NCBI RefSeq assembly: GCF_036227565.1 | Contig: NZ_CP109462.1 | Span: forward strand, 310,001 to 374,000 | DNA: 64,000 bases | Reading direction: 5' to 3' | Source of the DNA: Streptomyces sp. NBC_01454 | GTDB lineage: Bacteria; Actinomycetota; Actinomycetes; Streptomycetales; Streptomycetaceae | Shown: one piece after another, positions 15,612-24,102 of the stretch | How positions within the stretch are numbered: the stretch's first letter is position 1 | Layout of the letters: each line of letters opens with the position of its first letter | Program-made: the position numbers and the translations under genes | The notes under the pieces: model-generated | What the model was told of the DNA's origin: nothing | Database searches by the model: none | Seen by the model: the letters and a program-made list of their open reading frames with translations, nothing else

Positions 15612-15908
15612 ATGCCACTTGAACCAGAGGTCCCCGACTGCCTTCCCCGGCCACCCCGGGATGCCCCGTGGGACTGGGCCGTCGCCGCGGATATCCCCCC
15701 GGAAAGCGAGGCGGCTATCGAGCGGCTCCACGCCGTGAGCCAGTGGCACGGCACGCAGATTCTTAAGGTCTTGTTCGCCCAGAACAACCCCGACGAATCG
15801 CGCCTTCAGGAACTGCGAGCCGAACGGGAGGCGTGCAGAGCCGACCTGGAGACGCTGTGGACAGCTGAGCCCTTGGTGGCCATCGAGATCGGACACAAGT
15901 GGTCATAA
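15612..15908 (+). CDS. Hypothetical protein (98 aa)
   Basis: A short, acidic, helical protein with a coiled-coil-like stretch (SRLQELRAEREACRADLETLWTAEP). ATG 15612 was chosen over ATG 15606 because GAGAGGA is correctly spaced for it. It lies 45 bases after the HAD-like gene and may be cotranscribed with it. The following 180 bases up to the promoter at 16086 contain nothing I recognise. Confidence 0.5.
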   Translation: MPLEPEVPDCLPRPPRDAPWDWAVAADIPPESEAAIERLHAVSQWHGTQILKVLFAQNNPDESRLQELRAEREACRADLETLWTAEPLVAIEIGHKWS

Positions 15909-16085
15909 CCCGTCCCACGCTGTCGGGCTGCTCCGAAGATGTCGGTAGGCGGCCACTGGCCTCGGCAACGTGAAATCTTCCGTGCGCTGCTGAATTCTTC
16001 GGTGCGGCCCGACCGTGGTGACGTCGGTGGTGACTGCCGACACATCGTCACTACACGCGCGTGGGCGGCCGATCGGCATCGTTAG

Positions 16086-16114
16086 TTGCGTAATTGGAAA
16101 TGATGCTGTAGAGT
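16086..16114 (+). promoter_or_regulatory. Conserved plasmid promoter, copy 8
   Basis: Plus strand: -35 TTGCGT (16086-16091), 17-bp spacer AATTGGAAATGATGCTG, -10 TAGAGT (16109-16114). A small hairpin CGCCGG/CCGGCG at 16126-16147 lies in the leader before the GGCT gene. Confidence 0.85.
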
Positions 16115-16160
16115 TGAGTCATCAACGCCGGAGAAGGTCACCGGCGAGCAGTACAGAAGG

Positions 16161-16604
16161 GTGGCGAACGAGTTGTTCACCACTGAGCAGAAGCCCGTCT
16201 TCGTCTATGGCACGCTCCGTGCCGGACAGGGCAACTACCTGGGCATCCTCCAGGGGACCACGGTTCAGGAGCGCCCGGCGACTCTGAACGACTACACGCT
16301 CTTCGGCGCGGGTGTCCCCTTCGCCGTCAAGCGAGAGGGCCGCATCGTCGTCGGTGAGGTCATGGACGTGGACGCCGAGCTGTGGACCACGGTGCTCCGT
16401 CGCCTCGACCGGCTCGAAGGCTACCGGGGTGAGGGGCGCGAGAACATGTACGACCGCAAGGTTCGTACCGTCACTCTCGCCGATGGCAGCACGGTCGAGG
16501 CGTACGTCTACCTCGCGGGCGAGTCGTCCCGCCGCTGGTTCACCGACGCTGACGAGATCCCCGGCGGGGACTTCGTCAAGGCGGAATCCCGGTACTCCTG
16601 GTAG
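16161..16604 (+). CDS. Gamma-glutamylcyclotransferase (GGCT/AIG2-like)
   Basis: The protein begins with VFVYGTLRAGQGNY, the GGCT/AIG2 substrate loop (YGTLRxG), and has LDRLEGY carrying the catalytic Glu. Length, about 147 residues, is normal. The family releases 5-oxoproline from gamma-glutamyl amines and peptides. GTG 16161 is very close to an AAGG; TTG 16173 is an alternative start. The gene is driven by a conserved plasmid promoter and is followed by a class II amidotransferase. Three amidoligase genes lie just beyond, so the cluster handles gamma-glutamyl or isopeptide bonds. Confidence 0.85.
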   Translation: MANELFTTEQKPVFVYGTLRAGQGNYLGILQGTTVQERPATLNDYTLFGAGVPFAVKREGRIVVGEVMDVDAELWTTVLRRLDRLEGYRGEGRENMYDRKVRTVTLADGSTVEAYVYLAGESSRRWFTDADEIPGGDFVKAESRYSW

Positions 16605-16668
16605 TCCGCATCGCCACCGTACGAACCCCTGTCCGGGGCGGCGGATGGCACAACCCATCTTGAAACAC

Positions 16669-16699
16669 CCGTCAGGCCGCGCGCGGCGCGGCCTGACGG
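16669..16699 (+). terminator. 13-bp hairpin after the GGCT gene
   Basis: CCGTCAGGCCGCG and its complement form a stem with a short loop, 65 bases after the GGCT stop. It may reduce read-through to the amidotransferase gene that starts 57 bases later. Confidence 0.65.
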
Positions 16700-16755
16700 C
16701 TTGAGCAGTACACCTCGGCCCCTTCTGGGCGCCCGAGGCGAAGTAAGGAACAACC

Positions 16756-17688
16756 ATGTGCGGTCTGTTCGGAGTTATCCGCAACCAGACCTGTGACCCC
16801 ACTCGCGCGACCATCATGTGCGTTGCCCTGGGCCAGCTGGCCGAGGAGCGGGGTAAGGACTCGGCGGGGCTGGCATTCGCCACCTCCGCGACCAAGAAGC
16901 TGGACCGGCGCCCGGTCACCAACCGTCGCGACGTGACGGCGGGCGGCTGGCGGATCATCAAGGGACCGGGCCGGTTCCGCGACGTGTGGAAGCCCGCCTA
17001 CAACAGCGCGCTCGACGCGGCTCCGGTCGCTCTCGGGCACACCCGCTGGGCGACCCAGGGCGGGACGACGCTGGTCAACTCCAGCCCGTTGCAGGTGGGT
17101 CAGCTCATCGGCACGCACAACGGAGACGTGGACACCTGGCCGCTCCGGTCGGACTTCGGTCTCCCGCGTCCGACCGGGGGCACCGACACCGAGGTCCTGT
17201 ACCAGGCTCTCGATCAGGCGGGCGGGGTCATCCTGCCCACCCTCGACGTCCTGGAGTCCACCGTGGGCCGGGCTGCGCTGGTGTGGACCGACCGGCGTTG
17301 GCCGCAGTTGGTCATGCTGGCGCGCACGGCGGTGAGCCCGCTCTCCGTCGCTGTCGACACGGACGGGAACCTCTACTGGGCGTCCAACCCCGGGTGGTTC
17401 GACAAGGCCGCCCGTGCGGCGGACGTCTCCATCACGGAAGTCCTGATGGTTCCGGAGGGAACGCTGATGATGGTGGACTACTCCTCGGGGGCTCCGGTCC
17501 CGATCGACCAGCGGAAGTTCACCGCGACGGCCCGTGCCAAGGACGACCGTCTGGCGCACATCGTCGCCTACCGGGGCTTCAGCCTGGATGACCAGCTGGC
17601 CGACGAGGAGGTGTGTGGCCACCGGACGCTCCGGGAGCCCCAGCGGTCACGGTCCGTGCCGCCGACGCTCTGGCTCTCGCCCAAGTAA
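16756..17688 (+). CDS. Class II (Ntn) glutamine amidotransferase domain protein
   Basis: The protein starts MCGLFGVI, so Cys2 becomes the Ntn nucleophile after Met removal. GHTRWATQG and THNGD are the glutamine-binding and oxyanion motifs of GATase-II. There is no synthetase or SIS domain, so this is a stand-alone glutaminase or amide-transfer unit of 310 residues. The C-terminal 25 residues are basic and look unstructured. It lies between the GGCT gene and three amidoligases. In such neighbourhoods GATase-II proteins are thought to supply ammonia or to hydrolyse gamma-glutamyl amides; that role here is inferred. Confidence 0.87.
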   Translation: MCGLFGVIRNQTCDPTRATIMCVALGQLAEERGKDSAGLAFATSATKKLDRRPVTNRRDVTAGGWRIIKGPGRFRDVWKPAYNSALDAAPVALGHTRWATQGGTTLVNSSPLQVGQLIGTHNGDVDTWPLRSDFGLPRPTGGTDTEVLYQALDQAGGVILPTLDVLESTVGRAALVWTDRRWPQLVMLARTAVSPLSVAVDTDGNLYWASNPGWFDKAARAADVSITEVLMVPEGTLMMVDYSSGAPVPIDQRKFTATARAKDDRLAHIVAYRGFSLDDQLADEEVCGHRTLREPQRSRSVPPTLWLSPK

Positions 17689-17699
17689 GTCCACCGACC

Positions 17700-17752
17700 C
17701 GGGAAAAGGGGCTGGGGCACCGCATGTTGCGGTGCCCCAGCCCCTTTTCCCG
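17700..17752. terminator. Bidirectional terminator, 25-bp perfect stem
   Basis: An exact inverted repeat with a TGT loop, including GGGAAAAGGGGCTGGGGC on the left arm, lies between the convergent amidotransferase (+) and amidoligase (-) genes. Confidence 0.9.
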
Positions 17753-17760
17753 TTGGGCAC

Positions 17761-19380
17761 TCAGTACTGGCCGTTGTGCCAGCGGGTGCCGGCGAACAGC
17801 GCGGCGACCTGCGCTCGGTTCTCCTCCCGGCTGAAGATCCGGTCCACCATGCTGCGGAACGACCGCGTGGTGTTGGACCACGCCTCGCCGGTCAGCCGCC
17901 CGCGGTGGCCGGCCGCAGCCGCGGCCTGGCGGTGGTGCCCGACGCGTTGCCGCGGCGGCGGCGCCGTGGTCCCGGCCTCCCGCAGGGCGGCGTTCGTCAG
18001 GCCGAGCGACACGTTGACCTGCGCCTGGATGGTCCCCGGATCCAGCGATCCGTCCCACATCCGGAACTCGGCGTGGTCGCTCTCCCGCCCGTTGACGGAC
18101 TGGAAGTTCAGTCCGATGTGGTGACTGTTGTTGTACCGCTGGACGGCCGAGACCGAGGTGTAGGGGCTCGACGGCTGGTTGTTGGGAGTGCACCACTCCA
18201 GGCCACGGTGATTGTCGCTGGCCGGGTTCTGGGCGATCCGGTAGATGACATCCTCGTACCCGGCCACGGTGTTGATCAGCTGGTTGTGGTTGGCAACGGT
18301 GTGGTCGTAGTCGGGGACGGCCACGTGGACATGGCCGCCGGTGCGGGCACTGGCGATGCCTCCGTTGCGCTGGACGATCTCGCACACCTGGGCCAGGTTG
18401 TTCCACGTCTGCGGCTCGTCGTAGAGAATCGGCGAGACGATCTCACCGGCGACGGTGCCGTCTCTCTCCAGCCGCCACGCGTTCGGGGCGTCGGTGTATC
18501 CCGCGTGCTGTGATGCGTGCCATCCATGCATGTGCGGGTCTGGTGCGATGCCGGCTGCGTGCAGTTCGCGGGCGATCCGCTGGTTGGCTTCCTGTCGCGC
18601 GGAGTGAGACATCGACGAGGGATAGTCGAACTCGATTTCGACACCGAAGGCACGCCCGCCTTCGCGCGCGCCGAGGCCGCCGGTGGCGTTCTCCGTCAGG
18701 TACGGCACCAGCGCCTCGCCGGCCGACCTGCGCTCGCGGGCCTGGTCGTACGCCTCCTGGAAGGCGTCCATGTCTTCGGAGTAGGAGCGCACCGCGGGTT
18801 GGGCCGCCCGCTCGGCACGGGCCTGGTCCTGGGCGGCGATCGAGGCGGCATGTTCGGCCGCCACCTCGTCCAGGACCTCCTGAGCGGCGGCCCGGTCGAT
18901 CGCCGAGCGGCCGCTCGCGCCGAATTGCTCCTGCACCAGGTTGGCCACCGCGGCCTGGTGGGAGCAGGTGCCGTCCTCGTCGCCGGCGTGCATGTCGCCG
19001 CCGGTGCACCGCAGGCTCTCCGGGCTCACCTGGATCTGGCCGTCCGGGCCGCGGGTGACCCGAACGTCGCCCTCGATGAAGTGGCGCCCGTCCTCGTCGG
19101 AAACGCTGGCACCGAGGTTGACCAGGGCGTCCTGCTCGTCGGTCACCTGTCCTTGGATGGTGTCCGGGTTGCGCGGCAGGAACAGCAGGTGGTCATCGCC
19201 GCTGACCACGTAGGTCTGCAGAATCGGTGCGTCGACCGGACTGGTGTCGACGAAGCGCACCTCAGCGCGCTCCGGCCGTTCCTCAATGGTCAGCGGCGCA
19301 GCCTCGGCGACGAGCGTGTCCGTGCCCCGCGTCGGCGCGACACTGTGGTGCTGATGATCTATTCGGCTTCCCGAGCCCAC
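17761..19380 (-). CDS. Amidoligase family protein 1 (COOH-NH2 ligase)
   Basis: The 539-residue protein contains LGAREGGRAFGVEIEFDYP near residue 238 and TGGHVHVAVPDYDH near residue 345, hallmarks of the amidoligase family (glutamine-synthetase-like fold; GVEIEF carries the metal-binding Glu residues). The family forms amide bonds between a carboxyl and an amine, often gamma-glutamyl. The start is set at GTG 19380, because the following GSGSRIDHQHH is exactly the N-terminus of the two paralogues. It has a longer variable N-terminal region, including CTGGDMHAGDEDGTCSHQ. It is the last gene of the long operon from 29.5 kb and ends at a strong terminator. Confidence 0.82.
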   Translation of the reverse strand: MGSGSRIDHQHHSVAPTRGTDTLVAEAAPLTIEERPERAEVRFVDTSPVDAPILQTYVVSGDDHLLFLPRNPDTIQGQVTDEQDALVNLGASVSDEDGRHFIEGDVRVTRGPDGQIQVSPESLRCTGGDMHAGDEDGTCSHQAAVANLVQEQFGASGRSAIDRAAAQEVLDEVAAEHAASIAAQDQARAERAAQPAVRSYSEDMDAFQEAYDQARERRSAGEALVPYLTENATGGLGAREGGRAFGVEIEFDYPSSMSHSARQEANQRIARELHAAGIAPDPHMHGWHASQHAGYTDAPNAWRLERDGTVAGEIVSPILYDEPQTWNNLAQVCEIVQRNGGIASARTGGHVHVAVPDYDHTVANHNQLINTVAGYEDVIYRIAQNPASDNHRGLEWCTPNNQPSSPYTSVSAVQRYNNSHHIGLNFQSVNGRESDHAEFRMWDGSLDPGTIQAQVNVSLGLTNAALREAGTTAPPPRQRVGHHRQAAAAAGHRGRLTGEAWSNTTRSFRSMVDRIFSREENRAQVAALFAGTRWHNGQY

Positions 19381-19381
19381 G

Positions 19382-19924
19382 TCATTCCCCCCGCACGTTC
19401 GGCGGCAGCGCACCCTGCTCGGCCGCCAGTTGGATCACGCCGGCCTGGTGGAGCGAAACCAGCAGGCTCCACTCGTCATCGGGCTCGATCCAGATCAGCG
19501 CCTCATCCGGCCCCTCGGGACGAGGCAGCCGACCGGCCGGCTTGTAGAACGTGGTCACCAGGACCAGCGGGACGGGCGCATCCCAGCGGCTGACCACCGG
19601 GGGCGTGTCCCGCGGGGCGAGAATCGCCTGCTGCTGCTCGGGGCTGCACTGCGCGAACTCTTCCGACGCCGCGAGCACGGCCTGCAGCTGCACCTGGAGA
19701 CGCAGGGCCAGCCGGATGCGTGCGGCAGCCTTCTCCTTCGGGCTGATGAGTTCGGGGTATTCCGGAATCAGGCCTTCCATGAGCTCGGTCGGGGTGTCGG
19801 AGTAGCCGCGCCAGCTCCCGCCGTCGTAGATCATCTCGAAGACGTAGTTGCTGCCGTTGTCCTTCTTCGGAGGGTCCAGCGGAGTGGCGGCGGAAGAGGC
19901 GTTGCGGGTGCGGATGAAGGTCAT
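19382..19924 (-). CDS. Hypothetical protein (180 aa) between amidoligases
   Basis: ATG 19924 is preceded by GGAGATG. The protein is helical in the middle (KEKAAARIRLALRLQVQLQAVLAASEEF), with beta-rich ends (VPLVLVTTFYKPAGRLP; EALIWIEPDDEWSLLVSL). It lies between amidoligases 1 and 2 with gaps of 1 and 14 bases, so it is made together with them. It might be a substrate, chaperone or regulator of the amidoligases. No family is recognised. Confidence 0.6.
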   Translation of the reverse strand: MTFIRTRNASSAATPLDPPKKDNGSNYVFEMIYDGGSWRGYSDTPTELMEGLIPEYPELISPKEKAAARIRLALRLQVQLQAVLAASEEFAQCSPEQQQAILAPRDTPPVVSRWDAPVPLVLVTTFYKPAGRLPRPEGPDEALIWIEPDDEWSLLVSLHQAGVIQLAAEQGALPPNVRGE

Positions 19925-19938
19925 GGCATCTCCAGGGG

Positions 19939-21414
19939 TTAGTGCCGCTGCCAGCGGGTTTGTTGGAACAGAGCGGTCGCCTGCGCCTTATCCTCAGGGC
20001 GCTGGAAGAGCGAATCGACCATCTGCCGGAAGTTCGCGGTGGTCGTGCGCCAATCGTCACCGGACAGCCGCCGGCGCTGTCCGACTCCTGCCTGGCGCCG
20101 CTGCTCGCGATGGCTGCCCAGCTGCATGCGCGTGCCCGGGACGGTGGTGTCGTCCCGGACGGCTGCGGCCGCCATGCCCAGGGAGAGCTTGACCTGCGTC
20201 TGGATCACAGAAGGGTTGAGCGAGCCGTCCCACAGCCGGAACTCGCCGTGCGCGCTCTCCCCGCCGCGCCGCGCGCCGCTCAGGTTCACGGCCATGCCGT
20301 GGTACGACTCGATCTGCGAGATCGCCGTATACCCCTGCGACGGGACCGGGTTGGGACGGCACCAGCGTGTACCGCGGTGTTGATTGCCCTCGGAAGCGGG
20401 GTTCTGGGCGAGCCGGTACAGCACGTCCTCGTGCGCGGCGTACGTCTGCATGAGCCGGGTGTGGTTGGCAACGTCGTGGTCGTAGTCGTGCATGCCCACG
20501 TGGACATGGCCGCCTGTGCCGAACGAGGCTCGGCCGCCGTTTCGCTCGATGATCTCGCAGGCAGTCGCGAGGTTCTGCCAGGACTGGGGCTCGTCGTACA
20601 GGATCGGCGAGACCAGCTCGCCGGCCACCGTGCAGTCCTGCTCCAGCCGCCATGCGTTCGGCTCGTCGGTGTATCCCGCCTCCAGCTGGGAGTGGTATCC
20701 GTGCTGCCGTGCCGTGCGGGACAGGCCCGCATCACGCAGTTCGCGGCCGATGTTCTGGATGGCCTGACGCCGGTCGACGCCGGGCTGGATGTCGAACTCG
20801 ATCTCCACGCCGAACCCGCGACCACCCTCACGGGCCCCGAGCCCGCCGGTCGCGTTCTCCGTCATGTACGGAACGACCTGCTCCCCGCGCTCCGCTCGCT
20901 CGCGCGCGGCCTCGTAATCGCGCTGGAAGGCGTCGAAGTCGTCGGTGTAGCTGACGGCCTCGTTCTCCGGCCATTGCTCGCGGGCCTGCTCCTGGAGGGC
21001 GGTGGCCGCCTGGTGCTCGGCCGCGACCTCGTCCAGGACCTGCTGGGCGGCGGCACGTTGGACGGCACGGTCGTCGGCGCTGCTCCAATCCGTAGGAAGG
21101 CCGCGCTGGCCGGGCACCGACACGGCAGGGTCAGTCCCCCACAGTTGTGCGATCGGGCCGTCAGGATGGTCCTCGGATCCGGGGCGCCCGAACTCATCCT
21201 GGAGCCTCTGGCGGAGTTGATAGAACTCGGCGGTCTCCTCGTCGGTCGCGGCATTCTCGGACACCCTCGTGCCGAGCCGCAGTACTTCGCCGATGAGCTG
21301 TTGCTGTTCCAGACCTCCCAACACGTCGATGGCTTCGTCGGGCGCGGTGATGGTGGTGCCCGCCGTCGTGGCGACGAGATGGTGCTGGTGGTCGATCCTG
21401 CTGCCGGACCCCAT
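19939..21414 (-). CDS. Amidoligase family protein 2
   Basis: A 491-residue paralogue with MGSGSRIDHQHHLVATTAG at the N-terminus, GLGAREGGRGFGVEIEFD in the middle, then TGGHVHVGMHDYDHD and a conserved C-terminal NFRQMVDSLFQR...QTRWQ. An AAGGGGG site precedes ATG 21414. Catalytic core and likely chemistry are as in paralogue 1. Between the N-terminal tag and the core, about 130 variable residues are followed by a conserved AAQQVLDEVAAEHQAA helix shared by all three. It is separated from paralogue 3 by 79 bases. Confidence 0.83.
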   Translation of the reverse strand: MGSGSRIDHQHHLVATTAGTTITAPDEAIDVLGGLEQQQLIGEVLRLGTRVSENAATDEETAEFYQLRQRLQDEFGRPGSEDHPDGPIAQLWGTDPAVSVPGQRGLPTDWSSADDRAVQRAAAQQVLDEVAAEHQAATALQEQAREQWPENEAVSYTDDFDAFQRDYEAARERAERGEQVVPYMTENATGGLGAREGGRGFGVEIEFDIQPGVDRRQAIQNIGRELRDAGLSRTARQHGYHSQLEAGYTDEPNAWRLEQDCTVAGELVSPILYDEPQSWQNLATACEIIERNGGRASFGTGGHVHVGMHDYDHDVANHTRLMQTYAAHEDVLYRLAQNPASEGNQHRGTRWCRPNPVPSQGYTAISQIESYHGMAVNLSGARRGGESAHGEFRLWDGSLNPSVIQTQVKLSLGMAAAAVRDDTTVPGTRMQLGSHREQRRQAGVGQRRRLSGDDWRTTTANFRQMVDSLFQRPEDKAQATALFQQTRWQRH

Positions 21415-21493
21415 CGGTGTGGCCCCCTTTCTGTACTCGGTTTCTGTCCGTCGCCCTCAGCGAGGTCGACGGGGGTGGGTGTGGCGGTGAGTG

Positions 21494-22966
21494 CTACCAG
21501 CCCTGGGATTCGGGCTGTTGCCAGCGGGTGACGGCGTAGAGGGCGGCTGCCTGCGCTCTCTCTTGCCGGCGGTGGAAGATCTCGTCGGTGAATCGACGGA
21601 AGCTGAGGCTGTTGGCCGCCAGATCCCCGACGGTGAGCCGCTGATCGGGCCCCCACTCCTGGCGGTGTCGGCCCAGCGACATCGGCTCGCTCCGCCTGGA
21701 TGCCTGTGGTCCCCCGCGGACTGCTGCGGCCACCATGCCGAGGGAGACGTTGACCTGCGTCTGGATGACGGCGGGATCGACCGAGCCGTCCCACAGCCGG
21801 AACTCGCCGTGGTCGCTCCGTTGGCCCCGCGCTGCCGTGAGGTTGACGGCCATGCCGTGCCGGGCACGGCTCTGGACATCGGGCAGGGACCGGTAGCCGC
21901 CCGAAGGCACGTGGTTGGGCTCGCACCACTCGGTTCCGCGGTGTGCGGAGTCCGGGGCGTTCCGGTTCGCTGCGAGCCGGAACAGGACGTCCTCGTAGTC
22001 GCCGTACATCTGCATCAGGCGGTGGTGGTTGGCGACCTCGTGGTCGTAGTCGTGGAGGCCGACGTGGACGTGGCCGCCGGTGCGCTCGCTGGCGCCGCCG
22101 CCGTGCCGTCGGACGATCTCGCAGACGGTGGCGAGGTTCTGCCAGGTCTGCGGCTCGTCGTACATGATCGGCGAGACGATTTCGCCCGCGACGGTGCAGT
22201 CGTCTTCGAGGCGCCATGCGTTGGGGGCATCGGTGTATCCGGCGTACTGCTGGGAGTGGTAGCTGTGCATGTCCCTGTCCCGGGCCAGGCCGGCCTCGTG
22301 CAGGTCACGGCCGATGGCACGCAGCGCTTCGTGCTGATCGTCCCAGTCGCCGTCGGTGTCGAACTCGATCTCCACGCCGAAGCCGCGCCCGCCCTCGCGG
22401 GCGCCCAGGCCCCCGGTGGCGTCTTCCAGGAGATAGGGCACCGCTTGCTCACCCCGGATCTCCCGGTTCCACGCCGCATCGTGGATCTCGCGGAAGGCCT
22501 CGAAGTCCTCCACGAAGCCGGTCTCAGGCTCAGTCGGCCATCGGTCACGGGCCTGCACGGCGAGCGCTGCCGATGCCTGGTGTTCCTCCAGTACTTCGTC
22601 CAGGACCTGCTGCGCCGCGGTGCGCTGCAGGGGGATGCCCGCCGGCGGTTCGCTGGCCCGGGGCGGGAAGCTGGGGCTCTCTTCCTCGGCCTCTTCACGC
22701 TCGGCGTCCTCAATGAGGCCGTGGCCGTTCCACAGGTCGTGCTCATGTCGGAGCCGATCACGCAGGCCCCAGTACTCCATGGCCTCCTCGAGCGTGGCCT
22801 GCCCGTTGTTCGCCTCCCAGTCGGCCTGGATCTGCAGGGCCTGGTCGATGAGCTCACGCTGCGCCTCGGGCATGAGGTCGACCTCGTTGGCTGGGGCCTC
22901 GATGGTCAGCCCCGCCGTGGTGGCGACGAGGTGGTGCTGGTGATCGATCCGGCTGCCCGAGCCCAT
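21494..22966 (-). CDS. Amidoligase family protein 3
   Basis: A 490-residue paralogue with the same N-terminal tag, GLGAREGGRGFGVEIEFDTD, TGGHVHVGLHDYDHE and C-terminal FRRFTDEIFHRRQERAQAAAL. It starts 2 bases from the stop of the DUF4417-like gene, so the pair is translationally linked. Three paralogues in a row suggest either three substrates or a hetero-oligomer. All three keep the GVEIEF and GGHVHV residues, so all are predicted to be active. Confidence 0.83.
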   Translation of the reverse strand: MGSGSRIDHQHHLVATTAGLTIEAPANEVDLMPEAQRELIDQALQIQADWEANNGQATLEEAMEYWGLRDRLRHEHDLWNGHGLIEDAEREEAEEESPSFPPRASEPPAGIPLQRTAAQQVLDEVLEEHQASAALAVQARDRWPTEPETGFVEDFEAFREIHDAAWNREIRGEQAVPYLLEDATGGLGAREGGRGFGVEIEFDTDGDWDDQHEALRAIGRDLHEAGLARDRDMHSYHSQQYAGYTDAPNAWRLEDDCTVAGEIVSPIMYDEPQTWQNLATVCEIVRRHGGGASERTGGHVHVGLHDYDHEVANHHRLMQMYGDYEDVLFRLAANRNAPDSAHRGTEWCEPNHVPSGGYRSLPDVQSRARHGMAVNLTAARGQRSDHGEFRLWDGSVDPAVIQTQVNVSLGMVAAAVRGGPQASRRSEPMSLGRHRQEWGPDQRLTVGDLAANSLSFRRFTDEIFHRRQERAQAAALYAVTRWQQPESQGW

Positions 22967-22968
22967 TG

Positions 22969-24102
22969 TTAGGCCCCGTTCCGTGCGGTGATCGTGCCGT
23001 CGGCGAGACCGGCGTAGAAGCGGACGTTGGCGGTGAACAGGTCCTCGGTGCGCGCCTGGGTGTCGACGCGGCCCTCCTCCGTCATGACCGCGCCGTGACG
23101 GGCGTACTGCAGCGGGTTCTGGCTGATCAGGTACAGCCGTCCGGGGAACAGCGCCTTGAGAGTGGCAATGCGGTCAGCGCGGCTCGCCCCGGTGAGGACC
23201 ATGGGCAGGTCGGGCGGCAGCGTGGCGGCCAGGTAGGTCAGCCCGGGCACCGCCATTTCCTCCCAGTCGGCCTGGGTGCGGAAGGTCTGCAGGTTCATGG
23301 CGAGGGCGGGCGGGAGGGTGGGGGACTCGTCGAGCCAGTCCAGGTAGCGGTCGAGGTCCTCCAGCCGCAGCCAGTAGATGTTGGGGACCGCGGTGACCCC
23401 TGCGGAGGAGAGCTCGGCGGCGAGCATCAGGTTGCGCCGCATGTTGATCAGGTTCTCGGCGCGGGGCTGATTGAAGTACATCGACGCGTTCGGGGTGAGG
23501 ACGAGGTCCCACTCCTGGGCGGCGAGCATGTCGGCGAAGCCGTCGGCCTTGCGCCGCGTCCAGTAGGCCTCGACGAGCGGGTCCTCCGCGTAACCGCTGA
23601 GGATCGCCTTCTGATCGGGGCGCAGGTCCAGGAACTGGTGGGCGGTCTTGCCCTCCCACCGTGGGAACAGCTTGTGCGTCTTGGGGCTGATGACACGGCG
23701 CAGCCCGAGAGCGTAGGCGGGCCACTTGAGCTGGGCGTCGAGCGTACGCACGTCGTGCCCGTCGACCTGGGGGGTGAAGAGGGGCAGGTCGGGAAGGGCT
23801 CCCGGTGCGCGGAGTCCGGTGAAGTGCATGGTGCCGCCGATGTCCTTCATCCAGGCTTCGCGGTCGGGTCGGGTGCCGCAGCGGATGGGGCAGCGGGTGC
23901 AGGCCAGGCCCGGCTCGCTCCCGGGGACCGGGTCTTCGGCACGGGCACAGCCGCAGTACTCGCAGCTGGAGGTGCAGCCCGAGCAGACGGGCTCGACCGC
24001 ACGGGGGTTGTCCATGAAGAAGGGGCAGTTGTTGCAGTCGCAGCCGGACGCGGGGGCCGGCACCGGCTGGCCGATTCCGGGCATGGGCAGGGAGACAGTC
24101 AT
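22969..24102 (-). CDS. DUF4417-like protein with a Cys-rich N-terminus
   Basis: The first 95 residues contain many paired Cys (CDCNNCPFFM, CSGCTSSCEYCGCA, CTRCPIRCG), fitting two or three zinc sites or an Fe-S cluster. The body, WDLVLTPNASMYFNQPRAEN then SAGVTAVPNIYWLR, matches what I remember of DUF4417, a family of unknown function frequent in phages and mobile elements. It overlaps the ParB-like gene by ATGA. Its place between ParB and the amidoligases in one operon is the only functional clue. Confidence 0.7.
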   Translation of the reverse strand: MTVSLPMPGIGQPVPAPASGCDCNNCPFFMDNPRAVEPVCSGCTSSCEYCGCARAEDPVPGSEPGLACTRCPIRCGTRPDREAWMKDIGGTMHFTGLRAPGALPDLPLFTPQVDGHDVRTLDAQLKWPAYALGLRRVISPKTHKLFPRWEGKTAHQFLDLRPDQKAILSGYAEDPLVEAYWTRRKADGFADMLAAQEWDLVLTPNASMYFNQPRAENLINMRRNLMLAAELSSAGVTAVPNIYWLRLEDLDRYLDWLDESPTLPPALAMNLQTFRTQADWEEMAVPGLTYLAATLPPDLPMVLTGASRADRIATLKALFPGRLYLISQNPLQYARHGAVMTEEGRVDTQARTEDLFTANVRFYAGLADGTITARNGA

